Below the pieces are notes generated by a model that did not search any database, was not told the DNA's origin, and saw only the letters and a list, made by a program, of their open reading frames with translations. Below, piece after piece: positions 32,405 through 42,931 of a stretch of 64,000 nt of DNA. The position numbers and the translations under genes were made by a program. This DNA is from Anisodus tanguticus (lineage: Eukaryota; Streptophyta; Magnoliopsida; Solanales; Solanaceae), in NCBI GenBank assembly GCA_034509755.1, contig CM067548.1, positions 14,770,018-14,834,017 on the forward strand. Reading direction: 5' to 3'. The first letter of the stretch is position 1. The number at the start of each line of letters is the position of its first letter.

Positions 32405-33686
32405 CCTCGATATCTCGAATGACATCCATACGGTATTCATTGCGATCGCAGCTTTGCGTGACCTTGAGATACATCAAATGGATGTCATGACAGCCTTCCT
32501 AAATGGTGATTTGGAAGAAGATATTTATATGGACCAACCCGAGGGGTATGTGGTTCAAGGGCAAGAGAAGAAAGTCTGTCGGCTTGTCAAATCTTTGTAC
32601 GGGCTGAAACAAGCCCCTAAGCAATGACACACAAAAATTGATAGTACTCTACTATCGAAGGGTTTTGCCATTAATGAGTGTGATAAATGTGTCTACACGA
32701 AAGGTAACTCTGACTCATTCGTCATGATATGCCTATACGTAGATGACATGTTGATCATAGGAAGCAGTCCTAGGGTAATCCTAGAGACTAAGAACATGTT
32801 GAAACAATGCTTCGACGTGAAGGATATGGGTATCGCATATGTCATCTTAGGGATAAAAATCTCTAAGACGTCTGACGGACTGGTCTTATCTCAGTCTCAC
32901 TACATCGAGGATGTTTTGAGAAAGTTCGAGATGTTTGACAGTTCACCGATAAAGTCACCAATGGATACAAATCAAAATCTTGATAAAAATCTTGGTGCAC
33001 CCGTATACCAGGAGTGATATGCTCATGTGATCGGTAGTTTGATGTATATAACAAACTGCACCCGACCTGATATTGCCTATGCAGTCAATAAGTTGGCTAG
33101 GTTTACCCGAAATTCGAGTGATGATCACTGGAAGGCGTTGAATCGGGTATTACAATACTTGAAATACACGTTAACTTTCGGGTTACATTATTCGAGATAT
33201 CCAGTTGTACTAGAGGGGTATAGTGATGCAAATTGGATATCTGATATAGAGAACACCAAGTCGACCTGTGGGTATGTATTTACAATTAGTGGTGGGGCTG
33301 TTTCTTGGAAATCCTCTAAGCAAACTTGCATCGCCCCATCCACAATAGAATCGGAGTTTATCGGTTTAGACAAAGCATGAGAAGAAGCTGAGTGGCTTCA
33401 TGACTTCTTAGAGGATGTTCCGTGTTGGAACAAACCCGTACCTTCTGTAATGATCCACTGCGACAGCCAGTCGGCTCTAGGAAGGACACGTAATGCTATG
33501 TACAACGGCAAGTCTCATCATATTCGACGGAGGAATAAGACCGTTAGGCAGCTGATCACCACGGATATAATATCCATTGATTACATAAAGTCAAAGGATA
33601 ATATAGCAGACCCGCTGACAAAGGGCTTACCCAAGGATCAGATGTTCTGCCTGTCTACGGGAAGGGGCTTAAAACCCAAAGTATAA
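32405..33686 (+). pseudogene. copia RT (C-terminal part) and RNase H
   Basis: RT text starts at 'MDVMTAFLNGDLEEDIYMDQ', then 'LVKSLYGLKQAPKQ' and a TGA replacing the expected W. The open piece 32724-33017 contains the intact catalytic box Y-V-D-D ('ICLYVDDMLIIG'). RNase H covers 33180-33686 with 'YSDANWISD', 'SKQTCIAPSTIESEF', 'IHCDSQSAL' and the tail 'SKDNIADPLTKGLP'. Three further stops (after PVYQE, after LDKA, and at the end) break the frame. The order RT then RNase H, with these motifs, is diagnostic for Ty1/copia. Confidence 0.92.
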
Positions 33687-34316
33687 GGACCAATACAGTG
33701 GTAACCCAACCTTACTGACTGGAGATCCCAGTAATTTAGTTCAATGGGAAACTAAGTTGTAAAGGTTCAGTTGATCGCTTCAGTGGAAGCATGAGCACTT
33801 CGGATAGTGATTTCTGTAAAGAAACACCAAATCCAAAGTCATTCCCGCAATAGACGTTAAGTGCTATCTGTAGTGTGGGTAAAGGTTAAGTTTTCAAAAC
33901 CTTTAATGATCCTCAACAGTTGAGGTTAGGTTTGGGGAAACTTTTAATAGTTCCTAACACTTGTGAAGTGTGGTATTGCAGGATACCTTGTAGGAGACCA
34001 CCTATTTAAGTGCGAGGACAGGCCGCCTCAAATGAACGCACTTAAGAATCCAAGAAGTTGTCCACGGACACAATGGATAAAACATTACGAAGAAGAGAGT
34101 AAGGGAATTTGTTGTGTTAGTACTACTGACTTGGCTTACACTAAACACTGACGGTTCAAGACAACACGTTCACCGCGCAGTAAGTAAGTCCGATGGTATT
34201 TAACTATGGAAGGTTCAAAGCTGAAGCTACCTCTCCTTATGCAACATCGATCCGCTGAAATATTGCTGGGAAAAAGGCACCATGAGAGTGCGCCAAAATC
34301 TCTTTCAAGAGAGGAT
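33687..34316 (+). other. copia 3' untranslated region
   Basis: Non-coding sequence between the end of RNase H and the 3' LTR. A purine-rich TCAAGAGAGGATTA directly before 34317 is the probable polypurine tract. Confidence 0.65.
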
Positions 34317-35383
34317 TATTGGAAATTTGCCTTTGGCGGGAGTTGCGTCCAACCATCTTTAATGGCTTAAACATTAGTGTTCCGCATGTTGGAACCTTCG
34401 GTTCTTCACACATGCATAATCTACTAAGTAAATAGACGACCGTAAGGCCAAGGATCGTCAAATTTCGTTGAGAAATGAAAGAGATATTGGTCCACGAAGT
34501 GAGGTGCTTGAAGCATGGAAAAAGGTGGTAAAGAGCAATCCTCCCTCATCGGTGGGGGAAGAAAGATTTGTTTAGTTAATAAGTCTCAAAGTTGGCTTGG
34601 GGTTTGGGACCCCAAGGGGTATCCCATGTGTTTAAAGGAGGGAGGACATATATGTGCTTCGGTTCGAGGATAAGCCCACACGCGCCCGCCGCCCGCCGAT
34701 CCCGTTCGGTCTCGATCTCGGGTCACGGGTCACGGGTCGTGGGTTGTGGCTTCTTCTGATATTATCTTTTTGGACCCAGAATTGTTTTAGATTTACAGTT
34801 TGGTCCCTGAAGTTTCAAGTAAGTCAAAATTGGGCAGAGAACTTTTTGTTGGTTATTGGAACGTCAACGAGCCTTAATTTGCACTTAATTCACCATTTAT
34901 TTGGCTGAATTACTCTCCCTAAAGGCCAATCCGTTGCACATCAATTCACCATTTATTTTGGTGAATTACTACCTCCATAATTTCCATTACTTGGCCAGTA
35001 ACATCAATTATGTGGGCAGTTGGTAAGTCCTCTCCTTCAACTATATAAAGGAGCCTTTGCACAATTGTTGAGACACACAAAAACTGAAACGAATCAGATT
35101 CTTCCTATAAACTTTCTAGCATCATTTCATTACTCAAAATTCTTCAAGGTAGCACTTGAGTTTCCTTTGCTCAATTGTTCATTTGTTATTTTATCTTGGG
35201 AGACAATTGTCCAGGACGTAGAAAGGATACATACGGGGAAATCTTGTCTTAAAGACAGAGTGCAATCACTCGACCCAGCATACCAAAACTGTTCCAGTTT
35301 CTTGTTCAACTTTATTGTAATTTTAGTTTGTTGTAATATTTAGCAGTTACTTATTTCCGTTTCCTGCACCATTGTAACCAACA
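34317..35383 (+). repeat. copia 3' LTR
   Basis: TATTGGAAATTTGCC (TG changed to TA at the first dinucleotide) to CATTGTAACCAACA, 1067 bp. Followed by the target copy TTTCT. Confidence 0.92.
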
Positions 35384-35982
35384 TTTCTTTGGATTCTTTT
35401 AGAAAGACCTCCAGAAGGTTAATTTTTTTCTTGAGCTTCCATAAGTCTAAATTGCAGTCAAACTTCACGGTATCTCTAGTGATACGTGAAGTCAAGGTAT
35501 CTCTAGTGATACGTGAAGTCACGGTATCTCTATCAATTGGAGGTTTTTTAATCTTTGTTGCCACCGTTTTATCCACGGGAATGTCATTTTCCCATAGAAA
35601 ATGTTTGAAACCATTCATATCCTAAAAACATTAGAAGAAAATCAATTTTTGAAAGTAAAATATGTAGATAATGTGAAAAAACTCTAAACACTAAAAACTT
35701 ATAAAAATACGTACTTCGGACACTTTACAATGCCAAAAACGACGACCCAGTTTATCTTGGATCCTTAATGTTCTTAGCTTACAATAATAACCGCATTCAC
35801 AAACATAGGGTTCTATAGCAAAGTTTGACGTTTTTCGGGTGGCTAAAGTATGGTAAAAGAGTGAAAATGGAGATGGTGAAGAGTGACTTGAAAATAGCTA
35901 AGTCTTTAGGGTTTATATTAACCCCTACTCACAACAAATTCTGCACAATAGGACTTAAACAGTGACGTTACTATTAATCCTA

Positions 35983-36060
35983 TTGCGCAAGAATTTCTTG
36001 CGCAAAAGTTAGTATTGTAACTTTTTTTAGTGGATATTTATGTGCAAAAGTTGCAGACTC
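35983..36060 (-). repeat. MULE right terminal inverted repeat with perfect dyad
   Basis: The outer 70 bp pair with 24179-24250. At its inner edge, 35983-36005, is a perfect palindrome with 11-bp arms TTGCGCAAGAA and TTCTTGCGCAA around a central T. The GRF gene's start lies about 150 bp further in, behind TATAAACCC at about 35921. Confidence 0.8.
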
Positions 36061-36070
36061 TGATTATGTG

Positions 36071-36590
36071 TGTGCAATGTATTGTATTAAGCTGTATATT
36101 TTCGTAAATTTCCCATGTTTATTCTTGCATATACGATAGTGATTTTCTTGAAAAAATTAAAATCATAATAAACAAATTAATTTAGAAAATAACATGAAAT
36201 CAATCGTTAAAATTTTGAATTAAATTTATGTGCAATTGAATTATATGAGTTGGTAGCTTAAATTCGAAAATATATTCAAACGCAACTAATTTAAACATAG
36301 AACATAAAATTGAATTTTTAATGACAAAATTAAGTTAATAAGAATATCAAAAGTGAGTTGGACTGTTAAATTTAAAATTTATTTACGTTTTATGTCAACA
36401 TAAAGTAAATTTATTTTTATTGTATAGCAAAATAAGTACATAATTATAAGTTTAGATGTATAAAATATATTTTATAAAATCGCAGGTGTATACATTGCTT
36501 AAAAAATTATGTTAAATAAACAGCAATTTATTATGATAAAAGCACAGCATCATTACAATTCCACAACTTCAAATTTAAACATGGAAAGTA
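36071..36590. other. unassigned AT-rich stretch
   Basis: No coding or repeat structure that I can support. Confidence 0.6.
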
Positions 36591-36927
36591 ATGGCTTGTT
36601 TGGCCAAGTTTATTTTTTCCTCAAAAGTGCTTATTTAAAAAAAAAACTGAGATGTTTGACTAAGCTTTTGAGAGAAAAATCATTATTTTTGAGAAGTAGC
36701 AGAATCAAATTTTCAAAAGCTAAAAAAATAGCTTTTGCGCAGAGCACTTTTTTGAAAAGTACTTTTGAGAAAAATACAAACACTTTTAAACGTTTGACTA
36801 AATATTAATTGCTGCTCAAAAGTTCTTTTTAAATTAATTGGTCTAACACAAATTATTTTTTCACTAAAAGTAATTTTTTGAAAAACACTTTTTAAAATAA
36901 ACAAATTTTAGAAGTTTGACTAAATAA
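36591..36927. mobile_element. MITE-like inverted element (GGCTTGTTTGGCC end)
   Basis: The left end GGCTTGTTTGGCCAAGTTTAT is mirrored, with several mismatches, by the right end, whose complement reads TTTATTTAGTCAAACTTCTA. The interior has many copies of AAAAGTGCTT, AAAAGTACTTTT and related dyads. GGCCTGTTTGGCCA ends are known from plant MITEs. I cannot fix the target duplication, so the superfamily is left open. Confidence 0.55.
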
Positions 36928-37109
36928 ACTATAAATCATGCCAATACGCTCGTACCATTAACATAAAATTCTGCATACACCATTATTTTTCTTTTAGTCT
37001 TTTACCTGAGTTTTAAGTTATACTATTATGTTAGATGTAAGAAGAAATTAAAAGATAAATCACGAGTTGGCGCCCGAGAAAAAAGGGGGAGGGTTTGGTC
37101 CATTCCATC

Positions 37110-37930
37110 TAGAGATGGCAATGGATCCTGGATCTTCAAATCCGGTTATCCGGATCCGTTTTATAGGATATGGATCTTCAAATTTTGGACCCGACGGAAC
37201 CGGATCGGACCCGGATCCATTTCTGACGGATCGGATCTGGATTTGGATCTTGTATTTGAGATCCGTATCCGGTCCAGATCCGACCCGTGGATCCATTTTT
37301 TATTAAATATATTCATAACCTAGAATGTAATTTTATAAGTATTTTCTTAAAATTGCTAAGCACATCCTTGCAAGATTAATTCTCAAAACAAGTTTAATTT
37401 ATTCCCGCGTTAACTCAAAAATAAAGAGGTAACTTCGATAATAAAATCAATGTTATATTAGTGAATGACTAACATCTCCATAGACAAGTAGTTAAAATTA
37501 TATTCACTTCATTTATGAAGATTCCAAGCACATGCAAGTTTCGCATTGTGAAAATACTAGTCAAGATTTCCACAACTATTGTCATTGTCCAACATTTTTA
37601 ATTAATAGCTCACAATCAAAATGAGACAACGAACAAAATATCTCATATGCACATTTCAAAATTGAAAAACAGTAAACTGTTACTTAAGTAAAAATCGTTT
37701 GTCAGTTCAAATTTTTTTTTTTAGCAAGGTTACATTTTTAGCAAGGTAAATTTTTTTACATGTGGATCCGGATCCGATCCGTGGATCCGGCGGATCCGAT
37801 GGATTCGGATTTGGATATGATTTTTATGGATCCGCTGGATCTGGATCCGGATCTGGATTCAGGTATGAAAAACGGATCTGGATCTGGATCTAGTAGGATC
37901 CGGTCCAGATCCTATCCGTTGCCATCCCTA
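37110..37930. mobile_element. non-autonomous hAT element, GGATCC-rich
   Basis: The ends TAGAGATGGCAATGGAT and (complement of the right end) TAGGGATGGCAACGGAT are inverted repeats of hAT type. Both flanks are ATTCCATC (37102-37109 and 37931-37938), a perfect 8-bp duplication, as hAT transposases make. The first 190 and last 180 bp are packed with GGATCC, ATCCGGATC and ATCTGGATC repeats in both orientations, a typical subterminal transposase-binding arrangement. The middle (37310-37740) is AT-rich and non-coding. About 821 bp. Confidence 0.88.
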
Positions 37931-37938
37931 ATTCCATC

Positions 37939-39034
37939 CATATAAAAGTCCTAGTTGTTTTTGCTATTAAAATTTTAAAAACTCTTCAGAAAACACATAC
38001 CCCACGTTCTTGCATGAATACAAAAGCTCATCCAATGCTTCCAGTCTCACAAAAATACAAATTAACACTGGGATTCTCTCTGTGTTTCTTGAGTTAAAAA
38101 ATAACTAAAATATTTTATTGTGTGCAGAATCAGAAGCATCTTCGCCATGTGAAAAGGAACCTAACTAATATCCTTTATTAATATTGGTATTATTTAAATT
38201 CTTATAAATCATTACTTAACTATGACTCCTACATAATGACAAATTAACCCTACCTCGATACTCGGGATCATGTAATCTCTACTTAATGCCCTTAATAGAG
38301 TTTCTTTCATGCTTATTTATTAGAGTGCTTGTAATTATGAGACAAGTAGGGAATAATACAGATTGCACTGATTAATTACAGATTTAGTAGTATTTGCTAG
38401 TTCTTTTATCTCGATTGATTTGATACATTTTCCAAAAAAAAAAAAAAAAAAAAAAAGTGGAACTCCCACCCCAGAGCCCCCACACCCCGTCCGACAGTGT
38501 CCGTGAAGGAACTCCCAGACCCCGCCACAAGGGGCCCCCTTTATTTCAAGAAGTAACCCCCACACCGGTCCGACGGATTCGATCCTTGGCCATTTTCCAA
38601 ATATCCCCCTTGGTAAAAAACGAGGTAAATCATGGTGACTCAATTGATTTCAAATGTTAGACGCGTATGGAGGGATTTTTTTGCACACCCACTCTCGCTA
38701 TCGCGAACACGAACCTCGGGAATACCCTAATGTATTGGCCTCCTTTGGATTTTTGATACTACATGTAGTACAACTCCAAATATCCCCCGATTCTTGTTTT
38801 CAAGTTGTTAAAGACACTAGGGCCGAGTCATTATAGACGGTCTGATACTTCTGGAGTTCGCTCATATTGAATTGTCCAAAATCTCATTAACCAGTCTGAG
38901 AGATGATGAAGGCGGTGTCTTTCAAATTTATGTTTTTAAAGCAGATACAATGACATTATACAACTTTTGAAAATAAAAAATTATAAAATGTTTCTAATAA
39001 AATTGTTGTGCAATTATGTTTTGTGTCCCTAGAT
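37939..39034. other. unassigned stretch with a poly(A) tract and a GC-rich patch
   Basis: Contains 23 A at 38434-38456, directly followed by a GC-rich patch (38457-38610) with two copies of 'ggaactccca' and of 'cacaccccgtccgac/cacaccggtccgac'. The complement of 'ggattcgatcc' there resembles a pol III B box, but no A box is found. No coding signal. Unclassified. Confidence 0.45.
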
Positions 39035-39042
39035 TAATTATA

Positions 39043-39726
39043 AGGTGAAAATCATTTACCCGTTAACTTTGCTTAAAAAAATCAACCTCCCCCCCCCCCC
39101 CCCCCCCCCCCAACTTTGATTAATAAATTCTCTCAAACCTTTTATTTTATGTCATGTCTATTTTATCCTTGACATTTTCAATCCTTCATCTACGTTATAA
39201 ATTTGTGTGTTTTTTTATAAAAAAACATTTAACCTAGGTATTTATAGATTTTTATTTAAGGTCATTAAACATTATTAGTAGAAAGTTACCACAAAAACAC
39301 ATTATAAGTAGAATAATTCTTTTATGAATTTGATGCAAAATCTAATGTTATTTGGTTATGATATTTTTATTTTAATATTACATGTATCAATATGTATGTA
39401 TGTATGTATTTGCATTGCATGCGTATGTGTATCTATTTAAGTTTTACTTATCTACTATTTTCTATTGTTTATATAGATATACGAGTTTTGGTCTCAAAGG
39501 ATATTTTCAAAATTATAATTTAAAATTTATTTCAATGTAAATATATAACCTTTTAGGAATTTGTTGTAAAATATACTTCTATTTTATAATATATTTGAAT
39601 AATGTTATGTAAAAAAGGCATTTAGAAAAGTCAGTTAGGATAAAAGGGTGTAAATGTCTATTATTCAAAGTTGAGGGGACAGTTTAACTTTTGAAGAAAA
39701 GTTGGGGGTCTAAGCAATTTTCACCC
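39043..39726. mobile_element. hAT-like MITE with TAATTRTA duplication
   Basis: The left end AGGTGAAAATCATTTA and the complement of the right end GGGTGAAAATTGCTTA are inverted. Both continue into 'aacttt..' and C-rich blocks. The flanks TAATTATA (39035-39042) and TAATTGTA (39727-39734) are an 8-bp duplication with one mismatch. A run of 23 C is at 39089-39111. No coding capacity; about 684 bp. Confidence 0.7.
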
Positions 39727-39734
39727 TAATTGTA

Positions 39735-40258
39735 TCATATAAAACACTAATAAATACATAATTTTCTAATAAAATGGACAGGACTATTGATACAAATTCG
39801 TATTTCGTTCAAAAGTACGCGACAATATATCTTTTGCACACACAGATTATGTGGAAAGACAAAGGAAACAGATGAAATAATTGAATTTCGGCACTCAATA
39901 TATCCTGCTGACTGCTGTTGTTTTGTCTCATTTACACTTTCAGAAGTTATGAAGAAGGTTGGAAAAGAATAAGAATGGACTTCCTTCTAGTAAAATAAAA
40001 TGTAAAAATGGACTTCACTTTAACTTCTTAGGCACAAAAGTAAGTTTAAATTCTCTACTTTTGAATTCTTTAAACGTTTCATGCTTTGAATTCTTAGACT
40101 TTTGAACTCTTGGATATCTTAATGCTAAGCCTTGACATTAGACTACAACGGCTTTCACTATAATGGTGGATGTATTTAAGTATTTTATTTATTTTTGAAG
40201 TAGTGACTCTGTAAAATAAAAAGAATAATAAGTAGTGTACAGGAAATATGGTGTTAGG
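39735..40258. other. unassigned stretch
   Basis: AT-rich, with no supported feature up to the LTR at 40259. Confidence 0.6.
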
Positions 40259-41853
40259 TGATGCAAGTACAGATGGCTTTGAGTTGGTAAGTGGTTCGGG
40301 TCTTGGTGAGATTCGGGTTGACCCGAAATTAGGCAAAGAAGTGGGGTTTCTCTGGTTCTCGGCAAGCCGAGATGTGGGGTGTTTGGCGACGGTGTCGGGT
40401 AAATGGAGAAAGAGTCGGGTCAAAGCGCTTTGTGTGGTGGTCACGGGTGGTGTGAGGGTTGGGATGGTGGTCGGGGTTCGGTAGTTTAGTGGTGGTAGGG
40501 TCGCGGCACAAAGCCGAAACAGTGAGGTTCTTAATTTCTCGAGTGGGATGGACAATGGGATGGTTGTAGGCCGATTCGGGTGGAATGGATTGAAGGCGTG
40601 TTAAGGCGATTTGGGGAATGTGTCTCGGGGGTCTTGCAGGACAGGATGGTGGTGGTGGTTTGGTGTTTTGGTGGTGCTAAGGTTGCGGAAACAACCTATA
40701 ACATTGAGGGTCCGAGGGGTGGGCTCGGTAGGGATGTTGGTGTGTTTGATGGTGTTTGCGTGGAGTTACAGTTGGTTTCGGATGGAGGCCTTTTGAGAGG
40801 ATGTTAAGGTGTTGTGGGAGATAGTAGAGTGGGGAAACAAATAACTGGAATAAGGAATGTATACGGATTGTTGGAAACAATGCGAGACACAAACCAAGTC
40901 TCAATTCGGTCGATATGTGGTTCTTGGATGGTAACACGATGAGTTAATTTCTCATGTGCCGAAACCTTATAAAAGATAGGTGGTTCTCCCGGAGAACTAA
41001 GCGACCCTCCCGGAGGATCAACTAAGAACTTACAATCTCGGATTGAAAGACTGAGCAAAATGAGTAAACACTCAAGTTTTATATCAACAACAACCGTCTA
41101 ATACAATATCCTAAGGGCTCCTTTTATAGTAGAACAAGGAACCTTCTAGAAAGAAAACATAAAGACATATACTACACACTTAGCTGATTAGGTGGGAAAG
41201 GGGGAGGGGAAAGGTCCTCGGCCGAGGGGTTCTTCACGTCTAGATACAATGTTTTAGAACCTTCTTTGATGGCTTCCATAAAGGGTTGGTTAGCACTTGA
41301 ATGAGCTCCTTAGAGTGTGTTGAGATGCATGCCCTTTGATCGATTGTGAAGGAGTAAATCATTCAACCCTTCGACTTCATCAATCCGCGTCATGATGTTC
41401 TCAATTGCTGAAATCCATACACGGTTTATCCACTTGGAAGACCTCAACTTCTTGATGGCACATTTAGTTGTTGTTGTCGTGTACACGTTCGGCCATGTCA
41501 CTCTCGGACGAAGCTTCTTCGACCTAGTCACCTCTCCTCCTTACATAGTGCATTAATTATGTCCTAATATGAAACTAAGGGTTAGGACATGACTTTGATG
41601 TGTCCTAAGTAAAGTAATACTTAAACTAAGAATTTAAAGACAATAATTAAAAGCAAGGTCTCGGCCAAGACCAACACTTAAGGAGGAATAAAATACAACT
41701 CCTTGAGACAATCACGTATTGTCTTCTATGCCATTCCAAACTTCATATATTTCTAAGATTTTGGCCAAGTGTTCATGGCTAACCATTGGTATTCTTGGAA
41801 ACTTACTTCTTATCTTGAATTGAGAGATCAAGCATGGGGTTTCATTTACATCA
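40259..41853 (-). repeat. G3 3' LTR
   Basis: Plus-strand limits TGATGCAAGTAC and CATTTACATCA, 1595 bp. A TATA-like CTATAAAAGG on the minus strand lies near 41120-41130. The polypurine tract follows at 41854-41868 (AAGAAGGGGAGAT on the minus strand). Confidence 0.82.
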
Positions 41854-42931
41854 ATCTCCCCTTCTTCGGAAGAATTTGTCCTCAAATTCGCGGGGATCAA
41901 ATGTGATGACTCCTTACTACCAACCCACCTTGAATCGATTCCTTCGTTCGGACCTTGTTCCTTGCACGAGCTTTCTTGAATTAGCTAACCATTTGAAAGG
42001 ATCATCCCTCAAGTATTCTCCCCACTTAGTCCATGAATCATACGTGAAGGTGTTAAGATGTACACCTTTTGACTTCTCATCGTAGGGAGCCTCAGATTCC
42101 CACCTTAGGCGGACATAAACCTCATGCGCTTCTTGACACAACTCTTACTTCACTAGGGGACATTGGCACCAACCGGATCTTTTTGTTATTCTTTCGAAAG
42201 GAATAAGTATTCCTTCCCTCATCATGTTGTACCTTTGTGTCAAGTTTTCATGGTCGTCCTAACAAAATATGGAACACATCCATAGGGAGGATGTCACATC
42301 ACACTTTATCATCGTACCCCCCAATCCGAAAGCTAACAAGAAATTGTTTGATGATTCTTAGCTTTCTGTTCGGGTTCACCCATTAATGATCATAAGGTTT
42401 TGGGTGGCTGCGAATGAGAAACTTTAGTTTGGTCACCATTTCCTCGGAGGCCAAGTTGGCACAACTCTTTCCATCAACAATCATGTTACACACTCTTTTT
42501 TGTACTTTTCACCGTGTGTAAAAGAGTTGATCCCCTTGAGTCTCCACATGTTCTTCAAGTAGGCCATTCGGCACATATTGGTGTACGCAGTCTCCACGCT
42601 CTTCCTCGATAGGGGAATCTTCGTCTAAGAATTCCTTGATAATGGACTTCTCCATAACAACAGAATCCTCACCTTCTAGGTTATACAAGGGATTATTAGA
42701 GGATATACCATCCTCTTCTTCATTGTACAAGGGGTTAAGGAACAAGGTACGACCTTTATCATGTCTTTGGTACTTTGGCAGAAGTTTGGTTTTGGTAGGT
42801 TCGGCAAGTTCCTTTTTCAAGGCTTGCAATTGGTCGGTCAAAACGTCATACATAATCTTCCGTAGTTCTTTTTTTTGTGAGAGGCATAGCTTCAAAGTGT
42901 GGGAAGGGATTGCCTCGCTATGATACCAATA
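41854..42931 (-). pseudogene. G3 internal remnant: primer site, gag edge, protease, pol tail
   Basis: From the right: primer-binding site at 42918-42930 (TGGTATCATAGC on the minus strand), then an open frame to 42509 with 'MYDVLTDQLQALKKELA' and acidic repeats around 'NPLYN'. Next come protease landmarks 'MIVDGKSCANLASEEMV' (42440-42490) and 'FHILLGRP' (about 42270). A jump then leads to the far end of pol ('ARNKVRTKE' region near 41960) and the polypurine tract. Capsid, zinc knuckle, RT, RNase H and integrase are all missing, so the copy is non-autonomous. Confidence 0.72.

Larger units (their letters stand above)
30723..35383 (+). mobile_element. Ty1/copia element inserted in the MULE GRF gene
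   Basis: Complete ends: LTRs at 30723-31798 and 34317-35383 and a perfect TTTCT duplication (30718-30722 and 35384-35388). Gag is near full length, but protease, integrase and the N-terminal half of RT are missing, so it is an internally deleted copy of about 4.66 kb. The rest of RT and RNase H is present and only lightly damaged. The two solo LTRs at 19.6-20.5 kb and 22.1-23.3 kb belong to the same family. Confidence 0.93.
30662..35831 (-). pseudogene. MULE GRF zinc-finger gene, split by copia insertion
   Basis: Two exons on the minus strand. Exon 1 (35831-35715) holds a GRF-type zinc finger: C-E-C-G-Y-Y-C, then about 17 residues and G-R-R-F-W-H-C. The intron is 35714-35622 (93 bp, donor GTACGT, acceptor TTTTAG). 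Exon 2 continues 'DMNGFKHFLWENDIP', contains 2.3 in-frame copies of a 9-residue repeat (DTVTSRITR), and a lysine-rich, probably coiled segment. It is interrupted at 35384 by the copia element and resumes at 30722, ending at TGA 30662-30664. Exon lengths of 117 and 294 bp are both multiples of three, supporting the model (about 136 residues). The expected start codon reads ACG. GRF fingers bind single-stranded nucleic acid in other proteins; the role here is unknown. Confidence 0.78.
24179..36060. mobile_element. Mutator-like element (MULE) with accessory genes
   Basis: The ends GAGTTCGCAACTTATTTGACC (left) and, on the other strand, GAGTCTGCAACTTTTGCAC (right) open imperfect inverted repeats of about 70 bp that share TATCCACTAAAAAA and GTTACAATACTA. 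The flanks are TGACTATGTG and TGATTATGTG, a 10-bp target duplication with one mismatch; MULEs usually make 9-11 bp. Span is 11.9 kb, of which 4.67 kb is a later copia insertion, leaving about 7.2 kb. Content from left to right: mudrA-type transposase (+), gene B (-), tandem array, gene C (+), gene D (+), GRF zinc-finger gene (-). All genes have stops or shifts. The two end genes converge, as in maize MuDR. Confidence 0.85.

Noticed and set aside
38457..38610. Possible SINE or tRNA-derived element next to a poly(A) tract
   Set aside because: Only a B-box-like GGATCGAATCC is found on minus; there is no A box at the right distance, no target duplication, and the A run is on the wrong side for that orientation.
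40094..40555. 153-codon minus frame, and plus frames at 40248-40807
   Set aside because: They cross the LTR boundary of G3 and are repeated as worn versions in the other LTR (42892-43185), so they are LTR sequence.
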